Below, piece by piece: positions 24,971-33,560 of a DNA stretch of 64,000 nucleotides. The DNA lies in assembly GCA_034667405.1 (NCBI GenBank), contig JAXDJX010000019.1, positions 372,001-436,000 on the forward strand. Direction: 5' to 3'. The DNA comes from JANXVR01 sp034667405 (GTDB lineage Bacteria > Actinomycetota > UBA4738 > HRBIN12). The notes beneath the pieces were generated by a model. The model did no database searches and was not told where the DNA came from. It saw nothing but the letters and a program-made list of their open reading frames with translations. Each line of letters begins with the position of its first letter. Within the stretch, counting starts at the first letter, position 1. Made by a program: the position numbers and the translations under genes.

Positions 24971-25128
24971 GACACGGGGCGCTTCAAGTAGGCGACCGTC
25001 GAAACCCCGCCCATCGGGTTCTGAACCTGCTGCACGCCCACCAGTTCCCAGCCGTCCTCCCCGAACGTATTCAAGATCTCACCGGGGTTGTGCTCCAACA
25101 ACGGCGCCACGAAGTACTCCCACTTCAT
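24967..25128 (-). CDS. 53-residue DUF4177-like protein
   Basis: A short frame read directly from the sequence: it begins MKWEYFVAPLLEHN, continues LNTFGEDGWELVGVQQ and ends YLKRPVS. The W-E-Y start and GWELV motif are typical of DUF4177-type small beta proteins. The ATG at 25128 has GGGAGG 4-5 nt upstream and overlaps the stop of the CoA-binding gene (ATGA), so it is the last cistron of that operon. Its end overlaps the convergent PLP-enzyme gene by four bases. The function is unknown. Confidence 0.7.
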   Translation of the reverse strand: MKWEYFVAPLLEHNPGEILNTFGEDGWELVGVQQVQNPMGGVSTVAYLKRPVS

Positions 25129-25559
25129 ACGTCCTCCCCATCCAATCGTTGCCTGACCTTCTTGATGCAGACGCCCATGATGACGTCCAGGCCGGCCTCG
25201 CTCGCGATCCGGGCGGCCTCATCGTTCACGATCCCTTCCTGTAGCCACAGGACTCGGGCCCCGATGGCCACCGCGTCGCGAGCCACCTCCGGCGTCTCCT
25301 CGGCTCTGCGGAAGACGTCAACCACGTCGACGTGGATATCAGCCGGGATGTCGCGCAGCGACGGATATGCCCGCTTTCCGAGCACCGCGTTTTCACGTGG
25401 GGTCACCGGGATGATCGTGTACCCGTGCTCCTGGAGGTAGCGGGCGACCTCGAGCGATGGGCGCCTGGGCTTCGAACTCAGTCCGACCACCGCCACCGTT
25501 CGAGCGCTGCCGAGCAGAGAGCGCAGTTCTCGGTCCTCCGGCGTCCGGGGATCACTCAT
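25125..25559 (-). CDS. CoA-binding domain protein (YccU-like)
   Basis: A 144-residue Rossmann-like protein. VAVVGLSSKPRRPS near residue 23 is the nucleotide-binding loop of the CoA_binding family; IIPVTPRENAVLGKRAYPSL and VLWLQEGIVNDEAARIA follow the order seen in YccU. It probably binds CoA or acyl-CoA as a regulator or accessory, with no catalytic residues evident. It overlaps the NUDIX gene by 8 nt upstream and the DUF4177-like gene by 4 nt downstream, forming a three-gene operon. The upstream NUDIX protein is also of the CoA-hydrolysing type, hinting at a CoA theme. Confidence 0.85.
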   Translation of the reverse strand: MSDPRTPEDRELRSLLGSARTVAVVGLSSKPRRPSLEVARYLQEHGYTIIPVTPRENAVLGKRAYPSLRDIPADIHVDVVDVFRRAEETPEVARDAVAIGARVLWLQEGIVNDEAARIASEAGLDVIMGVCIKKVRQRLDGEDV

Positions 25560-26124
25560 CCGCCGTCTCCGTCACCGCGCGCAAGAGGCTGTGGACCATC
25601 TGACCGGTCGCACCCCAGATCGTTCCGCTTTCCACGTCATAGGTCCATCCCGACCAGATGCTCCCGTCCGGACGAGCGCGCTCGATCGGACGTTCGACTG
25701 ACGCGAGCGTGGCCAACGACACGGTGAACACGCCCGCGATCTCGCCGACATCCACCGTCAAGGTCGGCGCCTCCCACATGGTCCCCACGAACGGGACCAC
25801 GAGGATCCCGCTCACGAACGTGTGGACGGCTGCCAAGCCGCCCACGATCTCCACAGATGCGGGATCCAAACCGATCTCCTCGTTCGATTCTCGGAGTGCT
25901 GTCGCCCGAAGATCGGCGTCTTGGGGTTCGGCCATGCCGCCCGGAAAGGAGACTTCGCCCGCGTGACGGGAGAGGTGTTCCGAGCGGATCGTGAACACCA
26001 GCGTGGGCTCGGTTTCCAGGACCAGCGGGAGCAACACCGCTGCCAGGCGATCGCCGGGGGCGAGATCGACGTTCGGAGCGGGATCGAGGGTGGCGCGAAG
26101 ACGAGCCGGAAGGTCCGGGTACAT
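25552..26124 (-). CDS. NUDIX hydrolase, probable CoA pyrophosphatase type
   Basis: A 190-residue protein. The NUDIX box is visible as GGMAEPQDADLRATALRESNEEIGL, written in two parts: GGMAEPQD, then RESNEEIGLD with the metal-binding glutamates. LSRHAGEVSFPGG just before it is the UPF0035 signature of CoA pyrophosphatases (NudL/Nudt7 type). It would split CoA or its derivatives into a 4'-phosphopantetheine product and adenosine 3',5'-bisphosphate. ATG 26124 has TACCAT 8 nt upstream and no ribosome site, so it looks leaderless. The start codon lies 9 bp from the divergent M20 gene's start. Confidence 0.88.
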   Translation of the reverse strand: MYPDLPARLRATLDPAPNVDLAPGDRLAAVLLPLVLETEPTLVFTIRSEHLSRHAGEVSFPGGMAEPQDADLRATALRESNEEIGLDPASVEIVGGLAAVHTFVSGILVVPFVGTMWEAPTLTVDVGEIAGVFTVSLATLASVERPIERARPDGSIWSGWTYDVESGTIWGATGQMVHSLLRAVTETADE

Positions 26125-26138
26125 TGAGCGCCATGGTA
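26120..26138. promoter_or_regulatory. Interlocked divergent leaderless promoters
   Basis: On the plus strand TACATT (26120-26125) is 7 nt before the M20 ATG at 26133. On the minus strand TACCAT (26133-26138) is 8 nt before the NUDIX ATG at 26124. Each -10 box therefore covers the other gene's start codon, and only 8 bp separate the two coding regions. Confidence 0.55.
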
Positions 26139-27332
26139 GATGAGGCCACCACGTCAGCCGCAGCGGCTTCGGCCGCTGCTGCCGTCGCCGAGGATGAAGT
26201 CCTCGGGTTCGCCCAGGCATTGATCGCTGCTCCCAGCGAGAATCCTGGCGGTACGGAGGACGAAGCGGCAGCGGTCGCGGCCGACATCCTCTCGGGGATG
26301 GGTGCCAAGGTCACCGTCGTCCGCGGCGAGGCGGGGCGCCCCAGTGTCGTGGCGACGCTCGGCGAAGGGCGGGGACCGTCGCTGGCTTGGAACGGACACC
26401 TCGACGTGGTGCCGGCGGGGTCGCCCGACACCTGGGCCCATCCTCCGTTCGAGGGCGTCGTGGAAGACGGCCGGCTGATCGGGCGAGGGGCGGCCGATAT
26501 GAAAGGGCCGATCGGGGCCGCGTTAGCCGCAGCGTCCGCCCTGGGACGAGCGGGGATCACACTCGCAGGCGAACTCACGTTCCACCTGGCGGCCGACGAG
26601 GAACTTGCCGGCATCCACGGTACGAAGGTGCTGTGGGAGGACGGGCATCTGACGCAGGACGCCGCAGTCATCGGGGAGCCGAGCGAACTCAAGCTCGGAC
26701 TGGCCGAACGCGGCGGCGCGTGGCTCACCGCCACCGCCCACGGGAAGGCGGCGCACGGTTCCCAACCCCATCTCGGAGTGAACGCCATCACGTCCATGAG
26801 CCGCTTCTTGTTGCGCCTGTCGGAGGCGCTCCCCGGCATCTCCCATCCACTGGTGGGCAGCCCGACCGTGAACGCCGCGCTCATCACCGGCGGCAGTGCG
26901 CCCAACGTCGTGCCCGACCGCTGTTCGGTGGACATCGACCGTCGGATCATCCCGGGTGAGACCGACGCGGATGCGGTTCGTGAACCGTTCGAAGCGTTGA
27001 TCGAAAGCATCCGCGCCGAGCATCCGGAGGTTGACATCGACGTGGTGGTTCGGGAATGGACGGACGCCGCCGAAGCGCCCGCGGACAGCACGATCGCGGC
27101 CGTCGCCAGGTCCGCGATCACGGCGGAGACCGGCTCGCCTGCCGCGGACGTCGGGTTCACCGGGATCACCGACGCCCGCTTCTACATCAACCAGGCCCGT
27201 ATCCCCGCCGTGATCCTTGGTCCTGGCTCGCTCTCTGTCGCCCACACCGCCAACGAATGGGCCCCCGTAGACGAACTCGTGGCGGCGGCGCGGATCTACG
27301 CGAGGATGTTCGCGGCATTCTGCTCGGCCTGA
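26133..27332 (+). CDS. M20 family metallopeptidase/deacylase (ArgE/DapE type)
   Basis: About 399 residues. After an Ala-rich N-terminus, WNGHLDVVPAG and GRGAADMKG hold the first metal ligands, DEELAG holds the catalytic glutamate and IGEPSELK another ligand; TGITDARFYIN near the end completes the set, with a lid domain between about 190 and 300 (HGKAAHGSQPH). Members remove acyl groups from amino acids (acetylornithine, succinyl-diaminopimelate) or cleave dipeptides; which one cannot be decided here. The start is ATG 26133, 7 nt after TACATT, in preference to TTG 26124. Confidence 0.88.
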   Translation: MVDEATTSAAAASAAAAVAEDEVLGFAQALIAAPSENPGGTEDEAAAVAADILSGMGAKVTVVRGEAGRPSVVATLGEGRGPSLAWNGHLDVVPAGSPDTWAHPPFEGVVEDGRLIGRGAADMKGPIGAALAAASALGRAGITLAGELTFHLAADEELAGIHGTKVLWEDGHLTQDAAVIGEPSELKLGLAERGGAWLTATAHGKAAHGSQPHLGVNAITSMSRFLLRLSEALPGISHPLVGSPTVNAALITGGSAPNVVPDRCSVDIDRRIIPGETDADAVREPFEALIESIRAEHPEVDIDVVVREWTDAAEAPADSTIAAVARSAITAETGSPAADVGFTGITDARFYINQARIPAVILGPGSLSVAHTANEWAPVDELVAAARIYARMFAAFCSA

Positions 27333-27359
27333 GCCGCCCGGCGTTCGCGGGTTCGGCGG

Positions 27360-27365
27360 TATCCT
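27360..27365 (+). promoter_or_regulatory. -10 box of the Fe-S carrier gene
   Basis: TATCCT is 7 nt before ATG 27373; the intervening bases are GGAGGCC, so the start carries both leaderless spacing and a Shine-Dalgarno-like sequence. Confidence 0.45.
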
Positions 27366-27372
27366 GGAGGCC

Positions 27373-27720
27373 ATGGACACGCAGCTCAGCGACGTCATCG
27401 CCGTGACGGACCTCGCCGCCAGCAACGCCAGGCGCCTGGCCGGCAAGGAAGGCCGTCCCGACGCGATGCTGCGGGTTCGGGTGACCGCAGGTGGCTGCGC
27501 CGGGTTCAGCTACCGGCTGATGTTCGAGGACGCCGCCGCACCCGATGACCTCATCGTCGCGGCGGCCGACGGTTTTCGTGTGCTCGTCGATCCAAAGAGC
27601 GCGCCGATCGTCCTGGGCTCGACCCTCGACTTCGATACCGCCTTGATCGGCGGCGGCCTGAAGATGCACAATCCTCAAGCGGTGCACGGCTGCGCCTGCG
27701 GTGAGTCCTTCAGCATCTAG
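27373..27720 (+). CDS. A-type iron-sulfur carrier (IscA/ErpA/HesB family)
   Basis: A 115-residue protein. TAGGCAGFSYRL holds the first conserved cysteine and HGCACGESF holds the C-terminal CxC pair, the three ligands that bind an Fe-S cluster or iron in the dimer. It delivers clusters to apo-proteins in the cytosol. The length and motifs match the family closely. It stands alone between the M20 gene and the convergent cupredoxin gene, whose stop is 2 bp away. The nearby ferredoxin and FrhB-like iron-sulfur proteins are possible clients, but this is inference. Confidence 0.93.
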   Translation: MDTQLSDVIAVTDLAASNARRLAGKEGRPDAMLRVRVTAGGCAGFSYRLMFEDAAAPDDLIVAAADGFRVLVDPKSAPIVLGSTLDFDTALIGGGLKMHNPQAVHGCACGESFSI

Positions 27721-27722
27721 GT

Positions 27723-28148
27723 TCAGTATCGGGGGGTCGTCCCGGTCGAGGACGACGTAGGAACGGTCACCGCGGCACCTCCGACCGTGATCGTGCCCTT
27801 CATCGTAGGGTGGAAATGACAATGGAAGCTGGCGGATCCGGTGATATTCAGCGTCACCGTTTTCGTTGAGCCGGCCGGGATGTCCACACTGGCGCTGTCG
27901 TCATCCATCGTGAAGCTGTGGATCGAAGGCCCGTCGTTCGTCACCTTGATGGTTACGGTGCCCGCGCTCGCAGTCAACGCCGCAGGGGCGAACTTGAAGT
28001 CCGAGACGGTGAGCGAGAGGCTGTTCCCAGCCGCCCCTCCCCCTCCGGCCCCGGTGCTCGCGGGTGCGGGCGCCGAGGACGATGAACTGCTGCTGCAGGC
28101 CGCCAGGGACAGGGCACCGACCGCGGCCATGATGAGAACTCTTCGCAC
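27723..28148 (-). CDS. Cupredoxin-like copper lipoprotein
   Basis: About 141 residues. The signal peptide ends in LSLAAC with the lipidated cysteine, followed by a Ser/Gly/Ala linker. The mature beta domain has SIHSFTMDD (first His ligand) and FHCHFHPTMKG (Cys, His and Met ligands), the plastocyanin/azurin arrangement. It is probably an outer-face electron carrier or copper-binding protein. GTG 28148 has GGAGG 7 nt upstream and gives a proper signal peptide; the longer frame to 28196 would add a non-signal-like start. It converges on the Fe-S carrier gene. Confidence 0.85.
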   Translation of the reverse strand: MRRVLIMAAVGALSLAACSSSSSSSAPAPASTGAGGGGAAGNSLSLTVSDFKFAPAALTASAGTVTIKVTNDGPSIHSFTMDDDSASVDIPAGSTKTVTLNITGSASFHCHFHPTMKGTITVGGAAVTVPTSSSTGTTPRY

Positions 28149-28230
28149 GGCACATCCTCCTTCGAACGGGTAACGAGGGTAGTACGGCTGGGACACCGAC
28201 TTGGGTTGTCGGCCGTTTGAGCCTCCCCCC

Positions 28231-28236
28231 TATACT
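28231..28236 (+). promoter_or_regulatory. Leaderless -10 box of the FrhB-like gene
   Basis: TATACT, the best consensus -10 in the window, is 8 nt before ATG 28245 with no ribosome site between. Confidence 0.55.
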
Positions 28237-28244
28237 TCGCGCAC

Positions 28245-29372
28245 ATGTCCTCCACCGAGAAGACCCAGTGGTCCGACCTTTACGAGGAGGTCGTGCTCAC
28301 CGGGCTGTGCACGGGGTGTACGGCGTGCATCGTGGCCTGCCCGTTCCATGTCCTGGGGTACGAGAACGATGTCCCAGTCCAGCTCCAGGAGGAGGGGCCG
28401 GCCGGCTGCTCACACGGTGACAAGGGCTGCGACATCTGTACCCGGGCATGCCCGCGGTTCCGAGACTGGGAAGGCGAGATCGACACCACCCTGTTCGGTC
28501 AGACCAGGAAGCCGGAAGAGCTCATCGGCCAATACCGGGACATCGTCCTTGCCCGGGCGAGCGCCCCGGAGTCCTTGATGGCCGGCCAGGATGGAGGCGT
28601 CGTGTCGGCGCTCCTGATCTGGGGTCTGGAGAACGGAGATATCGACGGGGCGTGTACATCGAAGATATCGGAGGAGCGAGCGTGGGATGCCGAACCCACG
28701 GTGGTCACGGATCGGGCCGGGGTCATCGCCACCGCCGGATCCCGCTACACCTACTCCGCGAACCCGCTTGCTCTCATCAAGGCCGCGGAGCTCGGCTTGT
28801 CCAAGGTGGCGCTCGTGGGCATGAGCTGCCAGGCGAGCGTCACCGGCAGCATGGAGGCCCGGCGCGTGAACAAATGGCGGAAGAAGATCGCGTGGACCTT
28901 CGGCCTGCTCTGCTCCAAGACCTTCACTTACGACGGGCTGATGAACCAGATCGCTCAGCAGGAACTCGGGCTGAAGCTCGATGAGATCGTCCGCGTGAAC
29001 ATCAAAGGCAAACTCCTCTTCTACACCGACCAAGGGGATGAGCACGTCTATCCCCTGAAGGACGCCCACCGTTTCACCAGACCCGGATGCCTCCACTGCC
29101 CGGATTTCGCCGCCGAACACGCCGATATCTCGTTCGGTGGCTTGGGCCAATCCGATGGCTGGACGCTCACCATCATCCGAACGGAACGAGGCGCCGAGAT
29201 CTGGCAGCGGGCCCTGGCCGATGGTGTGATCGAGGCTCGCCCCGCCTCAGAAGACCCGAAGGCGGTGGAGCTGATGTTCAAGCTCGCAGCGAAGTCCCGC
29301 CAGCGCTGGCCCGAGGGCGACGCGGCCCCCACGGCCTCGGGGGCCCCAGGGGTCGTCCCGCAGTCGTCGTAG
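28245..29372 (+). CDS. Coenzyme F420 hydrogenase/dehydrogenase beta-subunit (FrhB) family protein
   Basis: About 375 residues. An N-terminal ferredoxin-like part has Cys22, 25, 28 and 32 (CTGCTACIVACP) and a second set at 55, 62, 65 and 69 (CDICTRACP), enough for two 4Fe-4S clusters. The FrhB core follows: GGVVSALLIWGLENG, VGMSCQASV, and LHCPDFAAEHADISFGGLG near residue 290. Such proteins pass electrons between Fe-S clusters, FAD and F420. No hydrogenase subunits are nearby, so the partner is unknown; F420 use fits the luciferase-like oxidoreductase at 33974. The Ala/Pro-rich tail is probably disordered. Confidence 0.88.
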   Translation: MSSTEKTQWSDLYEEVVLTGLCTGCTACIVACPFHVLGYENDVPVQLQEEGPAGCSHGDKGCDICTRACPRFRDWEGEIDTTLFGQTRKPEELIGQYRDIVLARASAPESLMAGQDGGVVSALLIWGLENGDIDGACTSKISEERAWDAEPTVVTDRAGVIATAGSRYTYSANPLALIKAAELGLSKVALVGMSCQASVTGSMEARRVNKWRKKIAWTFGLLCSKTFTYDGLMNQIAQQELGLKLDEIVRVNIKGKLLFYTDQGDEHVYPLKDAHRFTRPGCLHCPDFAAEHADISFGGLGQSDGWTLTIIRTERGAEIWQRALADGVIEARPASEDPKAVELMFKLAAKSRQRWPEGDAAPTASGAPGVVPQSS

Positions 29373-29409
29373 CCCGTTCCAAGGCAACAGAGCCAGCCGT
29401 CCCGGGGAC

Positions 29410-29464
29410 TTCACCCGGCCTCCTAGGTGCCGATAATCCAGGGAAGCCCACCAGGAGGAGGAGG
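29410..29464 (+). promoter_or_regulatory. Promoter and ribosome site deciding a TTG start
   Basis: TTCACC (29410-29415), 16 bp, then GATAAT (29432-29437) forms a promoter; AGGAGGAGGAGG (29453-29464) precedes TTG 29466. Together they favour the TTG over the in-frame GTG at 29427, which would lie upstream of the transcript start. Confidence 0.5.
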
Positions 29465-29465
29465 C

Positions 29466-32400
29466 TTGGCCGACACTGCGGCCCGAACAGAGACAACGCC
29501 TTCGCTCCGGCGTGAGGCCATCTTGGAGGCTGTGGCCTACACGGCCGAACGCCTGCTGCTCACTCCGGACTGGCGCGAGGCGGCCGACTCGGTGCTCACG
29601 CGTCTCGGCGAGGCCACCGATGTCTCCCGGTGCTACATCATGGAGAACAGCGACGGGGGCGATGGCCGTCTCCTCACCACCGTCGTATTTGAATGGAGTG
29701 CCCCTGGGGTTCAACCCCAGATCGCGGTGAACCCCTTCCTCGACGAATCGCCATGGGACGACGGGTATCAGCGATGGGCCAGCGCGCACGCGCGGGGTGA
29801 ACCGGTCGCAAGTAGGGTCAAGGACCTCCCGCCCTCAGAGCGCCCCGAGCTTGAACGCCAGGGGATCCTCTCGATCCTCGAATACCCCGTCTTCGTGGGT
29901 GAGGAATGGTGGGGCTGCATCGGGTTCGACGACTGCGTCACGGCGCGGGAATGGTCTGCCGCCGACATCGACTCGATACGGGCTGCATCCACGGTCCTGG
30001 CCGCAGCCATCCAACGACGTCGTTCCGACCAGCAGCTCCGCGAAGCGGAAGAGCGCTACCGCGCGTTCGTCGAACTGATCCCCGCCGTCACCTATACCGA
30101 CGTGCCCACGGACGGGAGGATGGGGATGGGGTTCGTGAGTCCCCAGATCGTGTCCATGCTCGGATACGAACCGGAGCGATTCACCGAGGACCCAACCTTC
30201 TGGTTCTCGCTGATCCATCCCGATGACCGCGCGCGGCTCGACACCTACGGCGCGTTCGATCCATCGGATCAGAGTGCGTTCGATAACGAATACCGCATGC
30301 GGGCGAGCAACGGGAGCTGGGTGTGGGTGCACGACATCTCAACGCCGGTGCTCGGCCCGGACGGAACCATCTCGTACTTCATGGGCTTCATGACCGAGAT
30401 CACGCAGCGCAAATCCGCTGAGGAGCGTCTGCGCAGCACGGAGGAACGGTTCCGAGTGCTCATCGAACAGATGCCGGCGGTCACCTACACCCATACGGTG
30501 GAGGAGAACGGCACTCGGGCGGTCGACATGGATTACGTCAGTCCACAGGTCGAAACACTGGCGGGCTACCCGGTGGAGACGTGGCTTGGCACCGTCAACT
30601 TCTACCGTCAGATCACCCATCCCGACGACATCGACCGGCTCGAGGAGACGATCGAGCGGGCGAACGCCGACGGAAGTCCGATGGCGATCGACTACCGGAT
30701 CCTCCGCCCCGACGGTGAAACCGTGTGGGTGCACGAGGAGGCCCTGCTCATCGGCAACGTCCCGGGTCGCTCGGCGTATTGGCAAGGGTTCATGCTGGAC
30801 ATCACCGAGCGCCGCCATGCAGAGGAACAAGTGGCGGCGGGTGAGGCGCGCTACCGCCTCCTCGTTGAACAGACGCCCGCCATCACCTACCAGGAGCTAC
30901 CGACCGGAGCTTCCTACGAACCCGACTCCACCTTGCTCTACGTCAGTCCGCAGGTGAGTTCGATCCTCGGATACGACGCCGAGCTGTGGGCTACCTCTCC
31001 GGGCTTCTGGATGCGCGTCGTCCACCCTGATGACATCGACCGCGTCTTGGCACATGGGAACGCGACCTCGATCAGCGGCGAATCCTTCGGGCTCGACTAC
31101 CGGATGATCGCGGCAGATGGCCGGGTGCTGTGGTTCCACGATGAATCCCATCTGATCCGCGACAGCCAAGGCGAACCACTGATCTGGCAAGGCGTCATGC
31201 TCGACATCACCGAACGCAAGGAAGCGGAGACGCGGCTGCGCGAAGCCGAAGAACGCTACCGCGTGCTCGTCGAGCACATCCCGGCGATCATCTATGCAGA
31301 GCCGATCCCGTGGGATGTCGAGCGCTGGTACGTGAGTCCGCAGGTGGAGGAGATCCTGGGCTACACCGCCGATGACTGGCGGTCGCTCGAATCCTTCTGG
31401 AAAGCCCGCATCCACCCGGATGACTTCGATCGTGTGCTGGAAGCGAACCGGCATGCGAACAGCACCGGCGAACCGTTCCTTCAGGAGTATCGGTTCAGGC
31501 GATCGGACGGCTCCTACATCTGGCTCCACGATGAGGCCGTTCGGGTAGCCGACGCCGATGGGAACCCGTTGTTCTGGCAAGGCGTCTTCGTGGACATCAC
31601 CGCTCGGAAGGTCGCAGAGTCCCAGCAGCACCAAGCGGAGGAGCGGTTCCGCACGCTGGTGGAGCACATGCCCGCCATCGTGTACGCGCAGGGGCTGGTC
31701 CCGGAGACCGACGATCTCTATCTGAGTCCCCAGGTGCAGGAGATCTTGGGGTACTCGGCAGAGGATTGGCGGAGCACGCTCAACTTCTGGAGTGATCTGC
31801 TGCATCCGGATGACCGGGAGCGAGCCCTTGCAGAATCTCGGAGAACCGACCAAACCGGTGAGGACTACGTCGACGAATACCGGCTCCGCGCCGCTGACGG
31901 TGAGTACCGGCTGATGCACGATGAGGCCGCTTTGGTGCTCGACGAGAACGGCGCGCCGCTCTACTGGCAGGGAGCGATGTTCGATATCACGGAGCGACGG
32001 GCCGCCGAAGAGCAGCTCCGGGAAGCCGAAGCGCGCTACCGGGCCGTGGTTGAGCACATCCCGGCCATCATCTACGTGGAAAGCCTGGATGCCGACCCCG
32101 AACGTCTCTATCTCAGCCCGCAATTGGAAACGATGCTCGGCTACACCATCGAAGAGTGGACCTGGACCCCGGGGTTCTGGATCGATCATGTTCACCCGGA
32201 TGATCGCGAGCGTGTGGCCGCGATCGACGCGGCGTCGAATCAGAGCCGGGAGGCCTTCGCGATGGAGTACCGGCTCCAGATCGCGGACGGGAGCTGGATC
32301 TGGATCCATGACGAGGCGACCTATCTGAACGGCCCCGACGGCGACGACTTCTGGCAGGGATTCATGCTCGACGTCACCGCTCGCAAGGAGGCCGAGACGC

Positions 32401-33560
32401 AGCTGCGGAGCGCCGAAGAGAAGTTCCGTTCCATCGTCGAACAGAACCAAGCGGTGTTCTACATCCAGGAGATCGACCCCGTCACCCAGATCTCCCGCAC
32501 CACCTATGTCGCGCCGGGACACGGCGATCTGGTCGGCTACGACGCGCAGCAGGTCGAAGAGGATCCGGAGCTCTGGCTTCGGATCGTGCACCCCGACGAT
32601 CGGGAACGGGTGCGGAACGAGGACCGCGCCACGAACGCGAGCGACGTTGGGCAGCAGGTCTCGATGGAGTATCGGATCATCCATCGGGATGGGCGGACCG
32701 TCTGGATCCAGGACGAAGCCCGTCTGGTTCAGACCGGCGACGAACCGATGCACTGGCAGGGCTTCCTGCTCGATGTGACGGGGAGGAAGGAAGCCGAGGA
32801 GCAGCTGGCCCGTGCCTTGGAGGTGGAGCGCGATGCCGCCCAGCAGCTCCGCGCATTGGACGAGATGAAGAACACGTTCCTGCAAGCGGTCTCACACGAC
32901 CTTCGAACGCCGCTGGCAGCGATCCTCGGGCTCGCGATCACGCTCGAGCGCGGCGACGTGGAACTGTCCGAGGACGATGCGAAAGACCTGGCACGTAGGA
33001 TCGCCGATAACTCTCGACGGCTGGACAGACTCGTGACGAACCTCTTGGATCTCGATCGTCTGGCCCGCGGGATCGTCGCGCCGAAGCTCCACAATGCCGA
33101 CGTCGGTGCGCTGGTGCGGCGCCTGCTCGCCGAATCCGAACTCATCGCCGGTTCGCGCCTGCAGACCGACATCCAACCGGTGGTGATCCCTATCGACTCC
33201 GCCAAGGTGGAGCGGATCGTCGAGAACCTCTTGGCGAACACCGTTCGTCACACGCCGAGTAACGCCACCATCTGGGTAAGCGTTGCCCCCGTGGAGGGCG
33301 GAGCGCTGTTGAAGGTCGAGGACGACGGGCCGGGTGTTTCACCGGACCTCCGAGAGGTGATCTTCGAACCGTTCCAGCAGGGTCCCGACGCGCCTCAGCA
33401 TTCACCCGGCGTCGGTGTAGGCCTCACCTTGGTTCGTCGCTTCGCGGAACTCCACGCCGGCCGTGCGTGGGTTGAGGAGCGTCCCGGCGGAGGTGCATCG
33501 TTCAGGGTGTTCCTGCCCGTCGTGCCCCCGGAGACTCCGAAGATGTTGTCGAGTCTCTAG
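29466..33560 (+). CDS. Soluble histidine kinase with GAF and seven tandem PAS-PAC repeats
   Basis: About 1364 residues with no membrane span. A GAF-like domain covers about 15-185, followed by seven PAS-PAC units, each about 130 residues and sharing VSPQVEEILGY, HPDDRERV and WQGxMLDITERK-type motifs, at about 190-1118. The kinase core follows: SHDLRTPLAAILG (phospho-His), VENLLANTVRHT (N box), DDGPGVS and GVGVGLTLVRRF (G boxes). All kinase boxes are intact. There is no receiver or partner regulator next door, so it is an orphan. Its TAG shares the palindrome CTAG with the stop of the convergent ferredoxin gene. Confidence 0.93.
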   Translation: MADTAARTETTPSLRREAILEAVAYTAERLLLTPDWREAADSVLTRLGEATDVSRCYIMENSDGGDGRLLTTVVFEWSAPGVQPQIAVNPFLDESPWDDGYQRWASAHARGEPVASRVKDLPPSERPELERQGILSILEYPVFVGEEWWGCIGFDDCVTAREWSAADIDSIRAASTVLAAAIQRRRSDQQLREAEERYRAFVELIPAVTYTDVPTDGRMGMGFVSPQIVSMLGYEPERFTEDPTFWFSLIHPDDRARLDTYGAFDPSDQSAFDNEYRMRASNGSWVWVHDISTPVLGPDGTISYFMGFMTEITQRKSAEERLRSTEERFRVLIEQMPAVTYTHTVEENGTRAVDMDYVSPQVETLAGYPVETWLGTVNFYRQITHPDDIDRLEETIERANADGSPMAIDYRILRPDGETVWVHEEALLIGNVPGRSAYWQGFMLDITERRHAEEQVAAGEARYRLLVEQTPAITYQELPTGASYEPDSTLLYVSPQVSSILGYDAELWATSPGFWMRVVHPDDIDRVLAHGNATSISGESFGLDYRMIAADGRVLWFHDESHLIRDSQGEPLIWQGVMLDITERKEAETRLREAEERYRVLVEHIPAIIYAEPIPWDVERWYVSPQVEEILGYTADDWRSLESFWKARIHPDDFDRVLEANRHANSTGEPFLQEYRFRRSDGSYIWLHDEAVRVADADGNPLFWQGVFVDITARKVAESQQHQAEERFRTLVEHMPAIVYAQGLVPETDDLYLSPQVQEILGYSAEDWRSTLNFWSDLLHPDDRERALAESRRTDQTGEDYVDEYRLRAADGEYRLMHDEAALVLDENGAPLYWQGAMFDITERRAAEEQLREAEARYRAVVEHIPAIIYVESLDADPERLYLSPQLETMLGYTIEEWTWTPGFWIDHVHPDDRERVAAIDAASNQSREAFAMEYRLQIADGSWIWIHDEATYLNGPDGDDFWQGFMLDVTARKEAETQLRSAEEKFRSIVEQNQAVFYIQEIDPVTQISRTTYVAPGHGDLVGYDAQQVEEDPELWLRIVHPDDRERVRNEDRATNASDVGQQVSMEYRIIHRDGRTVWIQDEARLVQTGDEPMHWQGFLLDVTGRKEAEEQLARALEVERDAAQQLRALDEMKNTFLQAVSHDLRTPLAAILGLAITLERGDVELSEDDAKDLARRIADNSRRLDRLVTNLLDLDRLARGIVAPKLHNADVGALVRRLLAESELIAGSRLQTDIQPVVIPIDSAKVERIVENLLANTVRHTPSNATIWVSVAPVEGGALLKVEDDGPGVSPDLREVIFEPFQQGPDAPQHSPGVGVGLTLVRRFAELHAGRAWVEERPGGGASFRVFLPVVPPETPKMLSSL

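Noticed and set aside
30897..32885. 662-codon minus-strand frame opposite the PAS repeats
   Set aside because: It mirrors the repeated PAS coding sequence; its own internal repetition follows from that and no start signal or family motif is present.
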